64,000 nucleotides of DNA from Rectinema subterraneum (GCA_009768935.1 WESA01000007.1:1-64000); one strand, 5' to 3'; counted from the stretch's first letter, positions 16,521 through 26,023 are shown. Made by a program: numbers and translations. The notes: generated from the letters alone by a model not told the origin.

Positions 16521-17657
16521 TTACTTGAAAAAATGCTGCTTGACTATTTCCGCAGCAGGTTTCTGATAGACTGTAAATTCCTGCGTATGCCAAATTGTTT
16601 GAAGGTTGTTTGAGCTCAGCATCGACGGCGTGAGCTGCCACAAACTCACCCCTTTGAACCAGCTGTCCTTGTTTTCAGACAATACTCTCAGATACGCATC
16701 CAGCCCGCGGCTCTGCAGGTCATAATTCACAGTTTTATGGGTAGATGGACCAGTCATGTCGTACAATCCACCGCTCACGCTTTGATATCCCCCTTCGAGC
16801 GCCATGAGCGGCTTGTCCGCATCCTGCGCAATTCCCTTAAGGTAGGCGATGACGTCGCTGATCTCGAACTCGGGCTCGATGCTCTCAAACCAGCCGCGTC
16901 GTATTTCCTCGACGCTCGCATCATCATTGCGCGTCACCGGCACATAGAGCGATACTCCGATCATATCGACAAGATCCCAGAAACATACCTCGCCGATATC
17001 TGGAACCGAGCAGCACCAGCGATTAAAAAACGCATCATAGGTAACGAGCCCTGCAAACCGTGCTCTAACCGCGGCCACAAGCTCGCTCCATTGGTCACGG
17101 AAACCGGTATCAAGATGATTCATCTCGGTGCCAATACAGATAGCATCGACATTGTTCTGCGTTGCAAAGTCGGCGAGCTCTTCGAGATAGCCCTTGTAGG
17201 CGGAGAAGAATGTGCCAGGAAGGAATATCGCTGTATCGGTGTTCCAGATGTTGCGGTTCTCTGCGCTTTCCGCCTTCGTGGTATGAGGCTTGAGCATTAT
17301 ATAGAATCCCATTTGCTTGGCTTTTTCGATGAGCCGTTGCATGTCATTCCAATGCGGATGAAGCGAATGCTCGAACGCTACCATCGTGCCATCGTCATTG
17401 AAATTGACCGGCCAGTCCAGGGCGAGAAAATTCGCGCCCTCTTCAAGCGCGAACTTCAGGGCCTTGTCGACAAGCGCCGCATCGCTCCACCAATTCTTGC
17501 CCCAGGCGCATATATTGAAACCTTGAAGATCGAATGCAGTATTGGTATTGACCTGCGGCAAGTCGCCCGAGCCAGCAGGATTTCTGCCACAGCCCGCACA
17601 TAAGAGGACAAGAACAACAAAGAAAGTGCCTATTGGCACAATTTTCATGTTGTGCAT
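16521..17657 (-). CDS. Lipoprotein with GH113-like glycosidase fold
   Basis: An exported lipoprotein of 375-378 residues: signal helix FFVVLVLLCAGC with lipobox CAGC. The rest looks like a TIM-barrel glycoside hydrolase of clan GH-A, closest in pattern to GH113 beta-mannan enzymes: ICIGTEMNH carries a likely acid/base Glu, WDLVDMIGVSLYVP follows, and MALEGGYQS a likely nucleophile Glu. The start could be ATG 17657 or the in-frame ATG 17648; both lack a strong Shine-Dalgarno. It stands alone on this strand, next to a region of gene remnants. Substrate is not shown; the family call is moderate. Confidence 0.65.
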   Translation of the reverse strand: MHNMKIVPIGTFFVVLVLLCAGCGRNPAGSGDLPQVNTNTAFDLQGFNICAWGKNWWSDAALVDKALKFALEEGANFLALDWPVNFNDDGTMVAFEHSLHPHWNDMQRLIEKAKQMGFYIMLKPHTTKAESAENRNIWNTDTAIFLPGTFFSAYKGYLEELADFATQNNVDAICIGTEMNHLDTGFRDQWSELVAAVRARFAGLVTYDAFFNRWCCSVPDIGEVCFWDLVDMIGVSLYVPVTRNDDASVEEIRRGWFESIEPEFEISDVIAYLKGIAQDADKPLMALEGGYQSVSGGLYDMTGPSTHKTVNYDLQSRGLDAYLRVLSENKDSWFKGVSLWQLTPSMLSSNNLQTIWHTQEFTVYQKPAAEIVKQHFFK

Positions 17658-17863
17658 ATGGGCGATTCTTGTGTTTCTTTATGTATTATTAGAAATTGCT
17701 GTGATAAATGCAAGTATGAACTACACACAAAAATGTATCCGGCTAATAGCTTCTGCAGAGATTCGCAGCAGCATCTTCAGTATGGCATGATGGGAACCGG
17801 AGAATCCATTCGATACCGCGAAATTGTTCACCTTGTTGGAGATGAACATATTCGCGCTCTTGA

Positions 17864-18432
17864 ATGTACCAGAGTGGAATTATAGACACCTGGCAAGCAA
17901 AAATCAACGCAAATCAGTCCCTTCCAGAGCACCATGAGATTTTCGTCATAGGCGATGAACTCGTTGCGCTGGTTACCAACAGAGAAAAAAATCTATGCCA
18001 AAATCTTCATAAACGCCGCCGGTGTCTATGGCGACGTGATTTCCCGCAAAGCAGGGATCGACGCCTATACTATAACCGCCCGAAAGGGCGAATATATCCT
18101 CCTTGAACCAAATGAAAAATACAACGTGCATCACATCATCTTCCCGTCGCCCACAAAAACCAGCAAAGGTATTATTGTTACCAAGACTATTACCGGCTAC
18201 ATCCTCCTCGGCCCGAATGCGGTCGACATGCCAGAAACAGAAAAATCAAACAACTACACAACTCGTGAAGGCCTCAAAGAAGTGCTCAAAAAACAAAAAA
18301 GCTTGTGCCAACATTATCGACGAAACTGGCGGTCAAGACATTTGCCGGACTGCGTCCTCAGCCGAATACCAATGACTTTATTCTGGAAGACTATGCTGTA
18401 CCAGCTAACTTTATCACTGCGATTGGCACAGG
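17864..18432 (+). pseudogene. Decayed FAD-dependent oxidoreductase (GlpA/LhgO-like)
   Basis: Fragments of one protein are scattered over frames: an IGDELVALVTNREK piece, then KIFINAAGVYGDVISRKAG, ARKGEYILLEP, PTKTSKGIIV and TGYILLGPNAVDM, and after another shift LSTKLAVKTFAGLRPQPN, NDFILEDY and NFITAIGT. These match, in order, the C-terminal half of glycerol-3-phosphate dehydrogenase/L-2-hydroxyglutarate oxidase-type flavoproteins. The N-terminal FAD motif is missing and at least two frameshifts and a C-terminal loss are present. Upstream 17660-17860 and downstream 18433-18590 hold no recognisable gene. Confidence 0.7.
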
Positions 18433-18534
18433 ACTTCGGTGTCCGCAACCAGCTCTATAACTTTACCTGCTATGCAGATTTGGAGCTTGGTGTTGACCTG
18501 GGCGCAAGCTGGCAGAATCAGCTCATTCAATGGA

Positions 18535-18897
18535 TCAAAGGCAAAGGCCTTGGGACGAGCGATATTCTGTACCGGCATTCTGGCTCATGGCAGGTTTAAA
18601 AAAAGGGGTCTGACCCCCTTTTTTAACTTTTTTAACCGCGGCTTCTTCGCTCGCTTTTTTGTCGAGTAGGACCAGGAGCTTTTGCGCTATAGCTTCGGCC
18701 TTTGGGCCGGGCTCCACCCAAGCTTCCATTGTGAGCGAAATTGTGTGCGATGGGCACGTGTCGACGCAAAGGCGGCAGCCATCGAGGCATTTGGATGCAT
18801 CGATCTGGCCGTTCTCGGTGTCGGTCGCCTTGGTCGGGCACATGAAAAGGCATACACAGTCTTTCGTGCACAAGCGCAAATTTCGTACTGCGTGCAT
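18535..18897 (-). CDS. 4Fe-4S ferredoxin-type protein with repeat-altered C-terminus
   Basis: A 120-residue small iron-sulfur protein. Cys residues in LCTKDCVCLFMCP and CLDGCRLCVDTCP are arranged as two [4Fe-4S]-type clusters, with the companion DTENGQID between them. After residue ~80 a Lys/Ala-rich tail leads into KKGGQTPFF, which is the in-frame translation of the GGGGTCTGACCCC palindrome; the remaining residues look unrelated to any ferredoxin. The original C-terminus has therefore probably been replaced by the repeat insertion. It may still fold as a two-cluster ferredoxin or be a decaying gene among the remnants around it. Confidence 0.6.
   Translation of the reverse strand: MHAVRNLRLCTKDCVCLFMCPTKATDTENGQIDASKCLDGCRLCVDTCPSHTISLTMEAWVEPGPKAEAIAQKLLVLLDKKASEEAAVKKVKKGGQTPFFKPAMSQNAGTEYRSSQGLCL
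18595..18633 (+). repeat. GGGGTC(A/T)GACCCC palindromic repeat, copy 1
   Basis: A-rich flank, GGGGTCTGACCCC core and T-rich flank. It lies inside the 3' part of the ferredoxin-like frame (minus strand) and directly follows the decayed oxidoreductase region (plus strand). The stem plus T-run could terminate in either direction. Confidence 0.7.
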
Positions 18898-18906
18898 GGG
18901 GTTCTC

Positions 18907-19434
18907 CTAGCTTCTCTGCGAAAACCGCAGGCGTGGCGCCTTTTTGATAAGCCCTTGGGCCGCATCCTGCAGCTTCTGAAACTCTTCAAAATCGGGCTTA
19001 CGGATGTAGCGCGGATCGTGGGCTCCACGAGGACCGTCTTCCAGCGAAATCCAGGGGCCTTCGAGGTGGGCCCCGTGAATCGCGAATCGCAGGAGCGCAG
19101 ATTCCTGACGGGCCCGGACTATAGCCTTGAGGTTCCGCACCATATGTTCATGAGGGCGAGTGACAATTGTTGCAAGATGCTGTGTTGTTCCGCCAGCGGC
19201 GAGGTGGCGCATTAAGCGCCATATAGACCGCGTCCTGCTTGCGCGCGTCCGGCACGGTGCACACAATCATTCGCGACTTGAGAATCTGCCGGATGCTCAT
19301 GGATATAGCCTGCCCCGGATCGCTGCGTTGAGCCGCTGGATTTCAGCCTCGAAGGGCACAGCGTCCCCATTCACATAATTGAACTGCATGGGCGCCTGCG
19401 CCGGCAGCTCGCGCTCCCATGATTTCAGCGTTCT
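18907..19434 (-). pseudogene. nagB-nagA locus remnant
   Basis: Reading the minus strand from 19434: SWERELPAQAPMQFNYVNGD and [12 protein letters not shown] (N-terminal piece of a GlcN6P-deaminase-like protein), then after a frame change and large deletion [20 protein letters not shown] (C-terminal piece), then, shifted again, [32 protein letters not shown] and GAHDPRYI, which are N-acetylglucosamine-6-phosphate deacetylase motifs. The order nagB then nagA is preserved but most of both genes is gone. An inverted repeat TTATGCA/TGCATAA (19438-19459) at the 5' side may be the former operator. None of it is likely functional. Confidence 0.7.
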
Positions 19435-19530
19435 CGCTTATGCAAAGATTCATGCATAAACCCCTAATCTATCAACTATACCTAGTATCGCCGCCGCTGA
19501 GGGAAAAGTAAATCTTACATACTGCGCCTC

Positions 19531-19559
19531 TTGATTCTGCAAGCCAGGCTTGTTACTAT
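19531..19559 (+). promoter_or_regulatory. Promoter of gltB
   Basis: TTGATT (19531-19536), a 17-nt spacer and TACTAT (19554-19559), giving a start near 19566, just ahead of the AAGGAAGG ribosome site. Confidence 0.5.
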
Positions 19560-19587
19560 CGGCAGCAACACAAAGGAAGGCATAAAT

Positions 19588-22500
19588 ATGCAGCAAAGAA
19601 AGAAAGAGATGCATAATTATCGTATCGGCATACTGGGTCTCAGTTCCGGTGCGCCTGGCCCCGGCGCGTCCAGCTCTATTAAGCGAGCCAATATTATAAA
19701 GCAGCAGCTCGAGCCTAGCCGCGGCGCGTACAGCACTCTTTCGCCGAATCCGAGCGGCCTCTACCTTCCCGAGCACGAGCACGACGCGTGCGGCCTCGGA
19801 ATTGTCGTCGATCTCAAAAAGAAATCGAGCCATTCTGTCATTTCTGATGCGCTCACCATCCTGCAGAACCTCGAGCACCGAGGCGCTGTCGGCGGCGACA
19901 AAAAAACTGGCGATGGCGCAGGCATTCTGTGCCAGATCCCCGACCGCTTTTTCCGCCGCGAAATGGCAATCAACGATATGCCATACGGAATCGGCATGTT
20001 CTTTTTGCCGGCCTCCCACAACGCCTTTGTCAGCGCGAAGAAGCTTGTTTCCAATATCGCCGCCGAGCGCGGTTTTGGCCTTATATCCTGGCGCGATGTA
20101 CCTATCCTTCCCCAAGTGCTAGGCGAACGCGCCAACAAGACAATGCCGCGCATCAGCCAAGCTGCTTTTGTTCAATTGAATCCGCCCGCCATTGTCGAGA
20201 GTGAAGACGATGCACGCACACGCGCCAGCCTCCGCAGCCCAAGCGACGATTTCGAGCGCAGCCTTTTCATTCTCAGAAAATACATTGAGCAGGAAGCAAA
20301 ACGAGCCGGATTTTCCTTCGAAGAGTTCTACATTCCCTCGCTTTCGTCCCGCATCATTGTCTACAAAGGCATGTTCGTCGCATCGCAATTTGCCAATTTC
20401 TACCCTGACCTCAGGGATCCGCTTTTCGAAAGCCAATTCGCGATTGTGCACCAGCGATATAGCACCAACACCTTACCTTCATGGCCGCTCGCCCAGCCCT
20501 TCCATATGATTGCCCACAACGGCGAAATCAACACACTCCGCAAGAACATCAATTCCATGAAAGCCCGGCAGGCGACCATGGCTTCGCCGCTTCTCGGCGC
20601 GGATTTTTTCAAGGATATCGCCGTGCTCGATGAAGCCGGCTCCGATAGCGCAATTTTCGACAATATTTTCGAGCTCCTGGTGCATGCAGGAAGGAGCCCC
20701 GAGCAGGTGTTCGCGATGATGGTGCAGGAGCCTTTTGGCGAAGGGCTACGGATTTCGCATGACAAGAGGGCGTATTATGACTTTCATGCGGCAATGCTTG
20801 AAACATGGGACGGCCCTGCAGCCATGAGCTTTACCGACGGGCGCGTGGTTGGTGCGGCGCTCGACCGCAACGGCCTGCGCCCTTTCCGCTATTCGCTCAC
20901 CAAATCCGGCTATTTCATCGGGGCAAGCGAAGCCGGCGTACTCGACCTCGATGAATCGGATATTGTCGAGCGTGGCATTCTACGGCCTGGCGAAATGGTG
21001 CTTGTCGATCTCGAAAATGGCCGGCTCATCAATGATGCAGAGATCAAAACGCGAATCAGCAGGCAAAAACCGTACCGCCGCTGGCTCGAAACAAACCGGA
21101 TCGAGCTGCGCGGCCTCTTCTCCGCTCCGGATGTCCGGCCTTCCAGCGCGGAACTCGCGCATCTCATTTCGTATTTCCAATACGATAACGAAACAATGAA
21201 TATCCTGAAGCCGATGCTCCTGCAAAAGCAGGAAGCGGTTTCTGCGATGGGGACCAGGAAGCCGCCTGCGATTCTCTCGCGCACGCCGGTACCGCTCTAC
21301 GCATATTTCCGTCAGCGATTCGCGCAAGTGACCAATCCCGCAATCGATCCGTACCGCGAGTCGGCAGTCATGTCGCTCGAAAATTATATCGGAACGCAAA
21401 AAAATCTTCTCGAAGAGACTCCCGAACACTGCAAGCAACTCAAGCTTCAGAGGCCAATTCTGTCTAACTCCGACATGGAAAAACTGAAAAATTCCAGAGT
21501 GCCGGGGTTTTCTTCCGCCACGGTTTCCATGCTCACGCCCGCGGCGCGCATCAGACTTGAAGAAGAGCTCGACAGGATGTGCAGAGAAGCCGAACACCAC
21601 ATCGACCAGGGCGCGAATCTCATCATCCTGAGCGATCGGGGACTAGATGAACAGCACGCGGCCATCCCCGCTCTTCTCGCAGCAGCAGCCGTCCATACCT
21701 ATCTTGTCGATGCAAAAAAACGCCACCTGGCAGGCCTTGTCGTTGAGACAGGCGAGGTGCGCGATGTCCATGAAATTGCGGTGCTGCTGGCGTATGGCGC
21801 AAGCGGAGTCAATCCCTGGATGGTATTTGAATTGCTTCCTTCGATTTCCGACCAGCTTGAAGAAAGGCCCAGCGCGGAAATGCTTGCTGATCATTACATC
21901 GAAGCAGTGAACAAGGGCATTCTGAAAATCATGTCCAAGCTCGGAATAGCGACGGTATCGTCGTACCGCGGCTCGCGTATGTTCGAGGCCGTCGGGCTAT
22001 CTGAAGGCCTCGTGAAACGCTATTTCCGCGGGACCGAAAGCAGGTTCGGGGGCATCGGGCTCAAGGAGATTGCGGACGACATGCTGAGCCGGCATCGAGC
22101 GGCCTTTGGGAGTGAGCAAGAGTCTGCGATTCTTCCAGACAGAACCGGGCACCAGCCAGTGAATGAACCGCGGCAGGCTGCGGGCGGGGCCGCAAATCAG
22201 GCCACAGACCAGGCTGCGGATCAGGCCACAGACCAAGTCGCAAACCAAACCGTAAGGCAGACAGCCGTACCGTGGCCGCCTTCGCTCGCCGCCAAGCTTA
22301 CCAAAGCAGTGCGTGAAGGCGACGCCGCGGCGTGGCGCGCATATGCAGACGGAATGGACAGCGCTGCTCGTCCGCCCTTCGCGCTCCGTGATCTCTTTTC
22401 TTTTAAATCCGGCAGCCCCCTTACATCAAGCAGCCCATTGCCACTCGACCAAGTCCAGCCCGCAGAAGAAATTATCAAGCGCTTTTCGGTTGCGGCCATG

Positions 22501-24387
22501 TCGCTCGGTGCCATAAGCCCCGAAGCGCACGAGACGCTGGCAGCCGGAGCAAATGCAATCGGCTCATGGAGCAATTCAGGCGAAGGCGGAGAGGACAGTG
22601 AGCGCCACACCTACAAGGACAAAGGGCTTGATTCGCAAAATGCCTCCAAGCAGATCGCTTCAGGGCGTTTTGGCGTTACCGCGCGATATCTTGCGACAGG
22701 ACTCGAATTGCAGATTAAGATCGCCCAAGGAGCCAAGCCCGGCGAAGGCGGCCAGCTTCCCGGCGCCAAAGTGAATGAGTACATAGCAAAACTGCGGCAT
22801 TCGAAGCCAGGCGTCACGCTTATCAGCCCGCCGCCCCACCACGACATCTATTCCATCGAAGACCTTTCCCAGCTCATCCATGACCTGCGCTGCATAAACC
22901 CGAGCGCCCGGATCGCGGTCAAACTGGCCGCGCAGGCGGGCGTCGGAACAGTCGCGGCAGGCGTCGCAAAGGCTGGCGCTGATTGCATCATCGTCTCGTC
23001 CGGCGACGGAGGGACAGGAGCCGCACCTCTTTCATCTCTCGATTATGCCGGCAGTTATTGGGAAGCTGCGCTCCCGGAGATCCTCCAGGTCCTCGCGATG
23101 AACAGCCTCGACTTGAACACGGTCATACAGGTGGATGGCCGCTTGCGCACCGCGCGGGATGTCGTTATAGCAGCCATTCTGGGCGCGCGCGAATTCGCGT
23201 TCGGGACGGCGGCACTCATTGCGATGGGCTGCATCGCGTGCGGGCGATGCCATCTGGGCAAATGTCCGGTCGGTATTGCAACACAAGAGCCTGAATTCAG
23301 GGCAAAATTCAAAGGCCGCCCCGAACACCTCATTGCATTTTTCAAGTTCCTGGCTGAAGATGTGCGCAAGATTCTCGCTTCGCTCGGCGCGAAAACCATC
23401 GATGAAGTCATTGGCAAGTATGAACTCCTCGACTTTTCTGGTCGAGCATCCACCGCGAGAGAAAAAATGCTCGATTTCGATCACATCAAAGAAGCCCTCG
23501 AAATCGCGCGGCGCTATCCTCTTGTTGAAGGCCAGGACCTCGCTAGCGACACGACGCCAGCAATCCCGCTTCCCGAAGCAGGATTGCGCAATTTTCGTCC
23601 AGAAAAACGCCAAGATTTTTCAATATCAGACGCTGAAGCCGCCCTTCTGCAAAAATGCGCCCGACTTCTTCAAGAAAGAGCATCGACGAGCCGCCTCGAA
23701 TTCTCACTGCCTATCCGCAACTCCGACCGCTCCGTGGGTGCGGCGTTGAGCGGCGAGATCATTCGTGCAGGACTCAAGCTCGAGCCGGATACGGTTTCGG
23801 TCACCTTCCGCGGGACGGCCGGCCAGAGCTTTGGAGCATTTCTTGCGCAGGGGGTCCTTTTCCGGCTTTTCGGAGAAGCGAATGACTATCTTGGAAAAGG
23901 GCTTTCCGGCGGGCGGATCATCGTGCGCCCGCGCCGCGAATCGCGCTGCCAACCTGAGCACAATGTCATCGCGGGCAACGTGTGCCTCTATGGTGCGACG
24001 GCTGGCGAAGTGTTCCTGAACGGCAAGGTCGGCGAGCGCTTCTGCGTCCGGAATTCAGGCGCGCTTGCGGTTGCCGAGGGCACAGGCAACCACGCCTGCG
24101 AATACATGACTGAAGGTATTGTCGTCATTTTGGGCAAAACCGGTATCAATTTCGGGGCGGGAATGACGGGCGGGGTCGCCTATGTCTTCGATGAGGACCA
24201 GCTTTTCGACACACGCTGCAATCTTTCTGATGTTGATATCGCAGCGGTTACCAGCGCAGAAGATATCGACCAACTGCGCACGATTATCGAGCGCCATCAG
24301 AATCTCACCGGCAGCCCGCGCGCCAAGCTGATGCTTTCGGAATGGGACTCGTACCTGCCGCTTTTTCTGAAAGTCGTGCCGCGGTAA
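19588..24387 (+). CDS. gltB: Glutamate synthase large subunit
   Basis: Makes two glutamates from glutamine and 2-oxoglutarate. The 1599-residue protein has the full architecture: a propeptide of ~67 residues ending at HDACGLGIVV, where Cys68 would become the N-terminal nucleophile of the class II amidotransferase domain; a central domain; the FMN/synthase domain from ~residue 957 (MSLGAISPEAHE, GEGGEDSERH, ISPPPHHDIYSIEDL); the 3Fe-4S motif CIACGRCHLGKCP near 1215; and the C-terminal beta-helix GXGXG domain. ATG 19588 has AAGGAAGG at good spacing. An Ala/Gln/Thr/Asp-rich degenerate repeat (22190-22265) sits in the linker before the FMN domain. No gltD is adjacent, so the reductant partner is elsewhere or is ferredoxin. 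Confidence 0.95.
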   Translation: MQQRKKEMHNYRIGILGLSSGAPGPGASSSIKRANIIKQQLEPSRGAYSTLSPNPSGLYLPEHEHDACGLGIVVDLKKKSSHSVISDALTILQNLEHRGAVGGDKKTGDGAGILCQIPDRFFRREMAINDMPYGIGMFFLPASHNAFVSAKKLVSNIAAERGFGLISWRDVPILPQVLGERANKTMPRISQAAFVQLNPPAIVESEDDARTRASLRSPSDDFERSLFILRKYIEQEAKRAGFSFEEFYIPSLSSRIIVYKGMFVASQFANFYPDLRDPLFESQFAIVHQRYSTNTLPSWPLAQPFHMIAHNGEINTLRKNINSMKARQATMASPLLGADFFKDIAVLDEAGSDSAIFDNIFELLVHAGRSPEQVFAMMVQEPFGEGLRISHDKRAYYDFHAAMLETWDGPAAMSFTDGRVVGAALDRNGLRPFRYSLTKSGYFIGASEAGVLDLDESDIVERGILRPGEMVLVDLENGRLINDAEIKTRISRQKPYRRWLETNRIELRGLFSAPDVRPSSAELAHLISYFQYDNETMNILKPMLLQKQEAVSAMGTRKPPAILSRTPVPLYAYFRQRFAQVTNPAIDPYRESAVMSLENYIGTQKNLLEETPEHCKQLKLQRPILSNSDMEKLKNSRVPGFSSATVSMLTPAARIRLEEELDRMCREAEHHIDQGANLIILSDRGLDEQHAAIPALLAAAAVHTYLVDAKKRHLAGLVVETGEVRDVHEIAVLLAYGASGVNPWMVFELLPSISDQLEERPSAEMLADHYIEAVNKGILKIMSKLGIATVSSYRGSRMFEAVGLSEGLVKRYFRGTESRFGGIGLKEIADDMLSRHRAAFGSEQESAILPDRTGHQPVNEPRQAAGGAANQATDQAADQATDQVANQTVRQTAVPWPPSLAAKLTKAVREGDAAAWRAYADGMDSAARPPFALRDLFSFKSGSPLTSSSPLPLDQVQPAEEIIKRFSVAAMSLGAISPEAHETLAAGANAIGSWSNSGEGGEDSERHTYKDKGLDSQNASKQIASGRFGVTARYLATGLELQIKIAQGAKPGEGGQLPGAKVNEYIAKLRHSKPGVTLISPPPHHDIYSIEDLSQLIHDLRCINPSARIAVKLAAQAGVGTVAAGVAKAGADCIIVSSGDGGTGAAPLSSLDYAGSYWEAALPEILQVLAMNSLDLNTVIQVDGRLRTARDVVIAAILGAREFAFGTAALIAMGCIACGRCHLGKCPVGIATQEPEFRAKFKGRPEHLIAFFKFLAEDVRKILASLGAKTIDEVIGKYELLDFSGRASTAREKMLDFDHIKEALEIARRYPLVEGQDLASDTTPAIPLPEAGLRNFRPEKRQDFSISDAEAALLQKCARLLQERASTSRLEFSLPIRNSDRSVGAALSGEIIRAGLKLEPDTVSVTFRGTAGQSFGAFLAQGVLFRLFGEANDYLGKGLSGGRIIVRPRRESRCQPEHNVIAGNVCLYGATAGEVFLNGKVGERFCVRNSGALAVAEGTGNHACEYMTEGIVVILGKTGINFGAGMTGGVAYVFDEDQLFDTRCNLSDVDIAAVTSAEDIDQLRTIIERHQNLTGSPRAKLMLSEWDSYLPLFLKVVPR

Positions 24388-24426
24388 AATTTAAAAAAAG
24401 GGGTCAGACCCCTTTTTTAAAATTTT
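24386..24426 (+). terminator. GGGGTCAGACCCC palindrome, copy 2 (gltB terminator)
   Basis: A near-perfect ~40-bp palindrome: AAAATTTAAAAAAA before and TTTTTTAAAATTTT after the GGGGTCAGACCCC core. It begins at the gltB stop codon. The stem with a T-run on both strands makes a convincing bidirectional terminator between convergent gltB and the amidase gene. Confidence 0.75.
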
Positions 24427-24447
24427 CGGAGGCCTGCGCGCTTTTTA

Positions 24448-24472
24448 AGTAAAAAGGGGTCAGACCCCCTTG
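24448..24472 (-). repeat. GGGGTCAGACCCC palindrome, copy 3 (supplies amidase stop)
   Basis: AAAAAGGGGTCAGACCCCCTT, about 50 bp after copy 2. On the minus strand the core is read in frame at the end of the amidase gene, giving Lys-Gly-Val and the TGA stop, so the repeat itself ends that protein. Confidence 0.75.
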
Positions 24473-26010
24473 TAACAGGGCGCCTTGCGCGCCTTCACTG
24501 CCCGCTCGAACGCAAGCCCGATCCGGAACAGCACCTCCTCTGAGTGCGGCACGCCGAAAACCGAAAGTCCTATCGGGAGCTCACCCACGAAGCCCGCCGG
24601 CACGGTGATGTGCGGGGCCGCTGCAATGGCAGCGAGCGAAGTATTCCCTCCAACATAGTGATCCCCGAGCACATGGTCGGTCTTCCACGCGGGTGAATTC
24701 GAAGCCGCGACAATCGCGTCGAGCCGATATTTCGCGGTGAACGCGCTGATTCCCTTTTCTTTTTCGAAAGCGCGACACAACGCGAGCGCGTTTTTATATT
24801 CGGGTTCTTCGAGCGAGCCTTTCCCGGCTGCCTCGATGAGGATTTCCTGCGCAAAATGCGGCATGGCGGTATCCGCATGGGCTGTATTGAACGCGATGAT
24901 ATCTCGCAGGGTTCTAGGCCATGGGGTCGAGGCTGAGTCAGCGCGCGCTGCCACATACCGCGCCAGATATTGCTCGATTCCATATTTAAACTCGTATAAA
25001 AGCACCTGATATTCAGCCTTTTGCACTTCCTCGTCCGGCTCGATGTCGACCGGCACAATCTCCGCGCCAAGGTTCTCGAGCGCAGCAATCGATTTTTTCA
25101 TTATGTCTTCGACTTGCGGCAAAAAACGCGAAAGCTTCTCCGCGTACCCCAGACGCATGCCTTCGAGCGGGCGCGCTGCCAAATTGCCGCCCAAAACACC
25201 AGAATAATCCCTCCCCGACATCGCCTCGAGCAGCACAATCGCATCTTCGAGCGTCCGCGCCATCGGCCCCGCCGTATCCTGCGTGAACGAAATCGGAATA
25301 ATGCCTTCCGCGCTCACAAGACCGCCTGTCGGCTTGATACCCGCAATGCCATTGATCGATGCGGGCGAAATGATCGATCCATCAGTCTCTGTCCCCACCG
25401 AGAGCGCACATAGATTCGCGCTCACCGCTACCGCGGACCCCGAACTCGACCCGCTCGGATTGCGCTCGAGCACATACGGATTCTTTGTCTGCCCGCCTTC
25501 GCTGCTCCAGCCCGAGCTCGAATGTGTGGAGCGAAAATTCGCCCACTCGCTCAAATTCGCCTTGCCTAGAATCACTGCACCTGCCTCGCGAAGCTTTGCG
25601 ACAAGCGGCGCATCCTCAGGCGCCAGAAAACCATGCAGCGCCTGCGAGCCCGCAGTCGTCGGCATTTGGTCAGCGGTATTGATATTGGCCTTGAGCACCA
25701 CGGGAATGCCATGCAGCGGCCCGCGCACGATTCCTGCGCGCCGCTCCCTGTCCCTCTCCTCGGCGATCGAACGCGCCTCGGGGTTCAGATAGAGAAGGGA
25801 CCGCAAAGCCTGCCCTTCACAGTCAGATCCCGCCCCTGGGCAGTCGAGAACCGCAATGCGTCCCAAATAATAGTCGACAAGCTGAGCCGAGCTGAGCCTC
25901 CCCGCCCCGAATTCCCTCTGGAAATCCCTGAGCGTGTATTCTTCGCAGGTGTCGGGGATGCCTGGCTCCAGACCTTGCCCGCACCGTCTTGATAAGCGCT
26001 TCCTATTCAT
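24460..26010 (-). CDS. Amidase (amidase-signature family)
   Basis: A 516-residue amidase-signature hydrolase. Catalytic Lys107 is in LHGIPVVLKANI, the cis-Ser is in NPSGSSSGSA near residue 189, and nucleophile Ser212 is in GTETDGSIISPA. C-terminal TVPAGFVGELPIGLSVFG is also typical. Such enzymes cleave diverse amides; it is not obviously GatA, since no gatB/gatC is adjacent. The last residues and stop are contributed by a dispersed palindromic repeat. The start ATG 26010 lacks a Shine-Dalgarno and a TATAAT lies 7 nt upstream, so a leaderless message is possible. No signal peptide is seen; the first 20 residues are basic and atypical. Confidence 0.88.
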   Translation of the reverse strand: MNRKRLSRRCGQGLEPGIPDTCEEYTLRDFQREFGAGRLSSAQLVDYYLGRIAVLDCPGAGSDCEGQALRSLLYLNPEARSIAEERDRERRAGIVRGPLHGIPVVLKANINTADQMPTTAGSQALHGFLAPEDAPLVAKLREAGAVILGKANLSEWANFRSTHSSSGWSSEGGQTKNPYVLERNPSGSSSGSAVAVSANLCALSVGTETDGSIISPASINGIAGIKPTGGLVSAEGIIPISFTQDTAGPMARTLEDAIVLLEAMSGRDYSGVLGGNLAARPLEGMRLGYAEKLSRFLPQVEDIMKKSIAALENLGAEIVPVDIEPDEEVQKAEYQVLLYEFKYGIEQYLARYVAARADSASTPWPRTLRDIIAFNTAHADTAMPHFAQEILIEAAGKGSLEEPEYKNALALCRAFEKEKGISAFTAKYRLDAIVAASNSPAWKTDHVLGDHYVGGNTSLAAIAAAPHITVPAGFVGELPIGLSVFGVPHSEEVLFRIGLAFERAVKARKAPCYKGV

Positions 26011-26017
26011 GAATGCG

Positions 26018-26023
26018 ATTATA
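26018..26023 (-). promoter_or_regulatory. -10 element for the amidase gene
   Basis: Perfect TATAAT on the minus strand, ending 7 nt before the amidase ATG. No good -35 was found, so confidence is limited. Confidence 0.4.

Noticed and set aside
24460..26010. GatA subunit of the amidotransferase
   Set aside because: Has the amidase triad, but no gatB or gatC is adjacent and the tail is repeat-derived; kept as a generic amidase.
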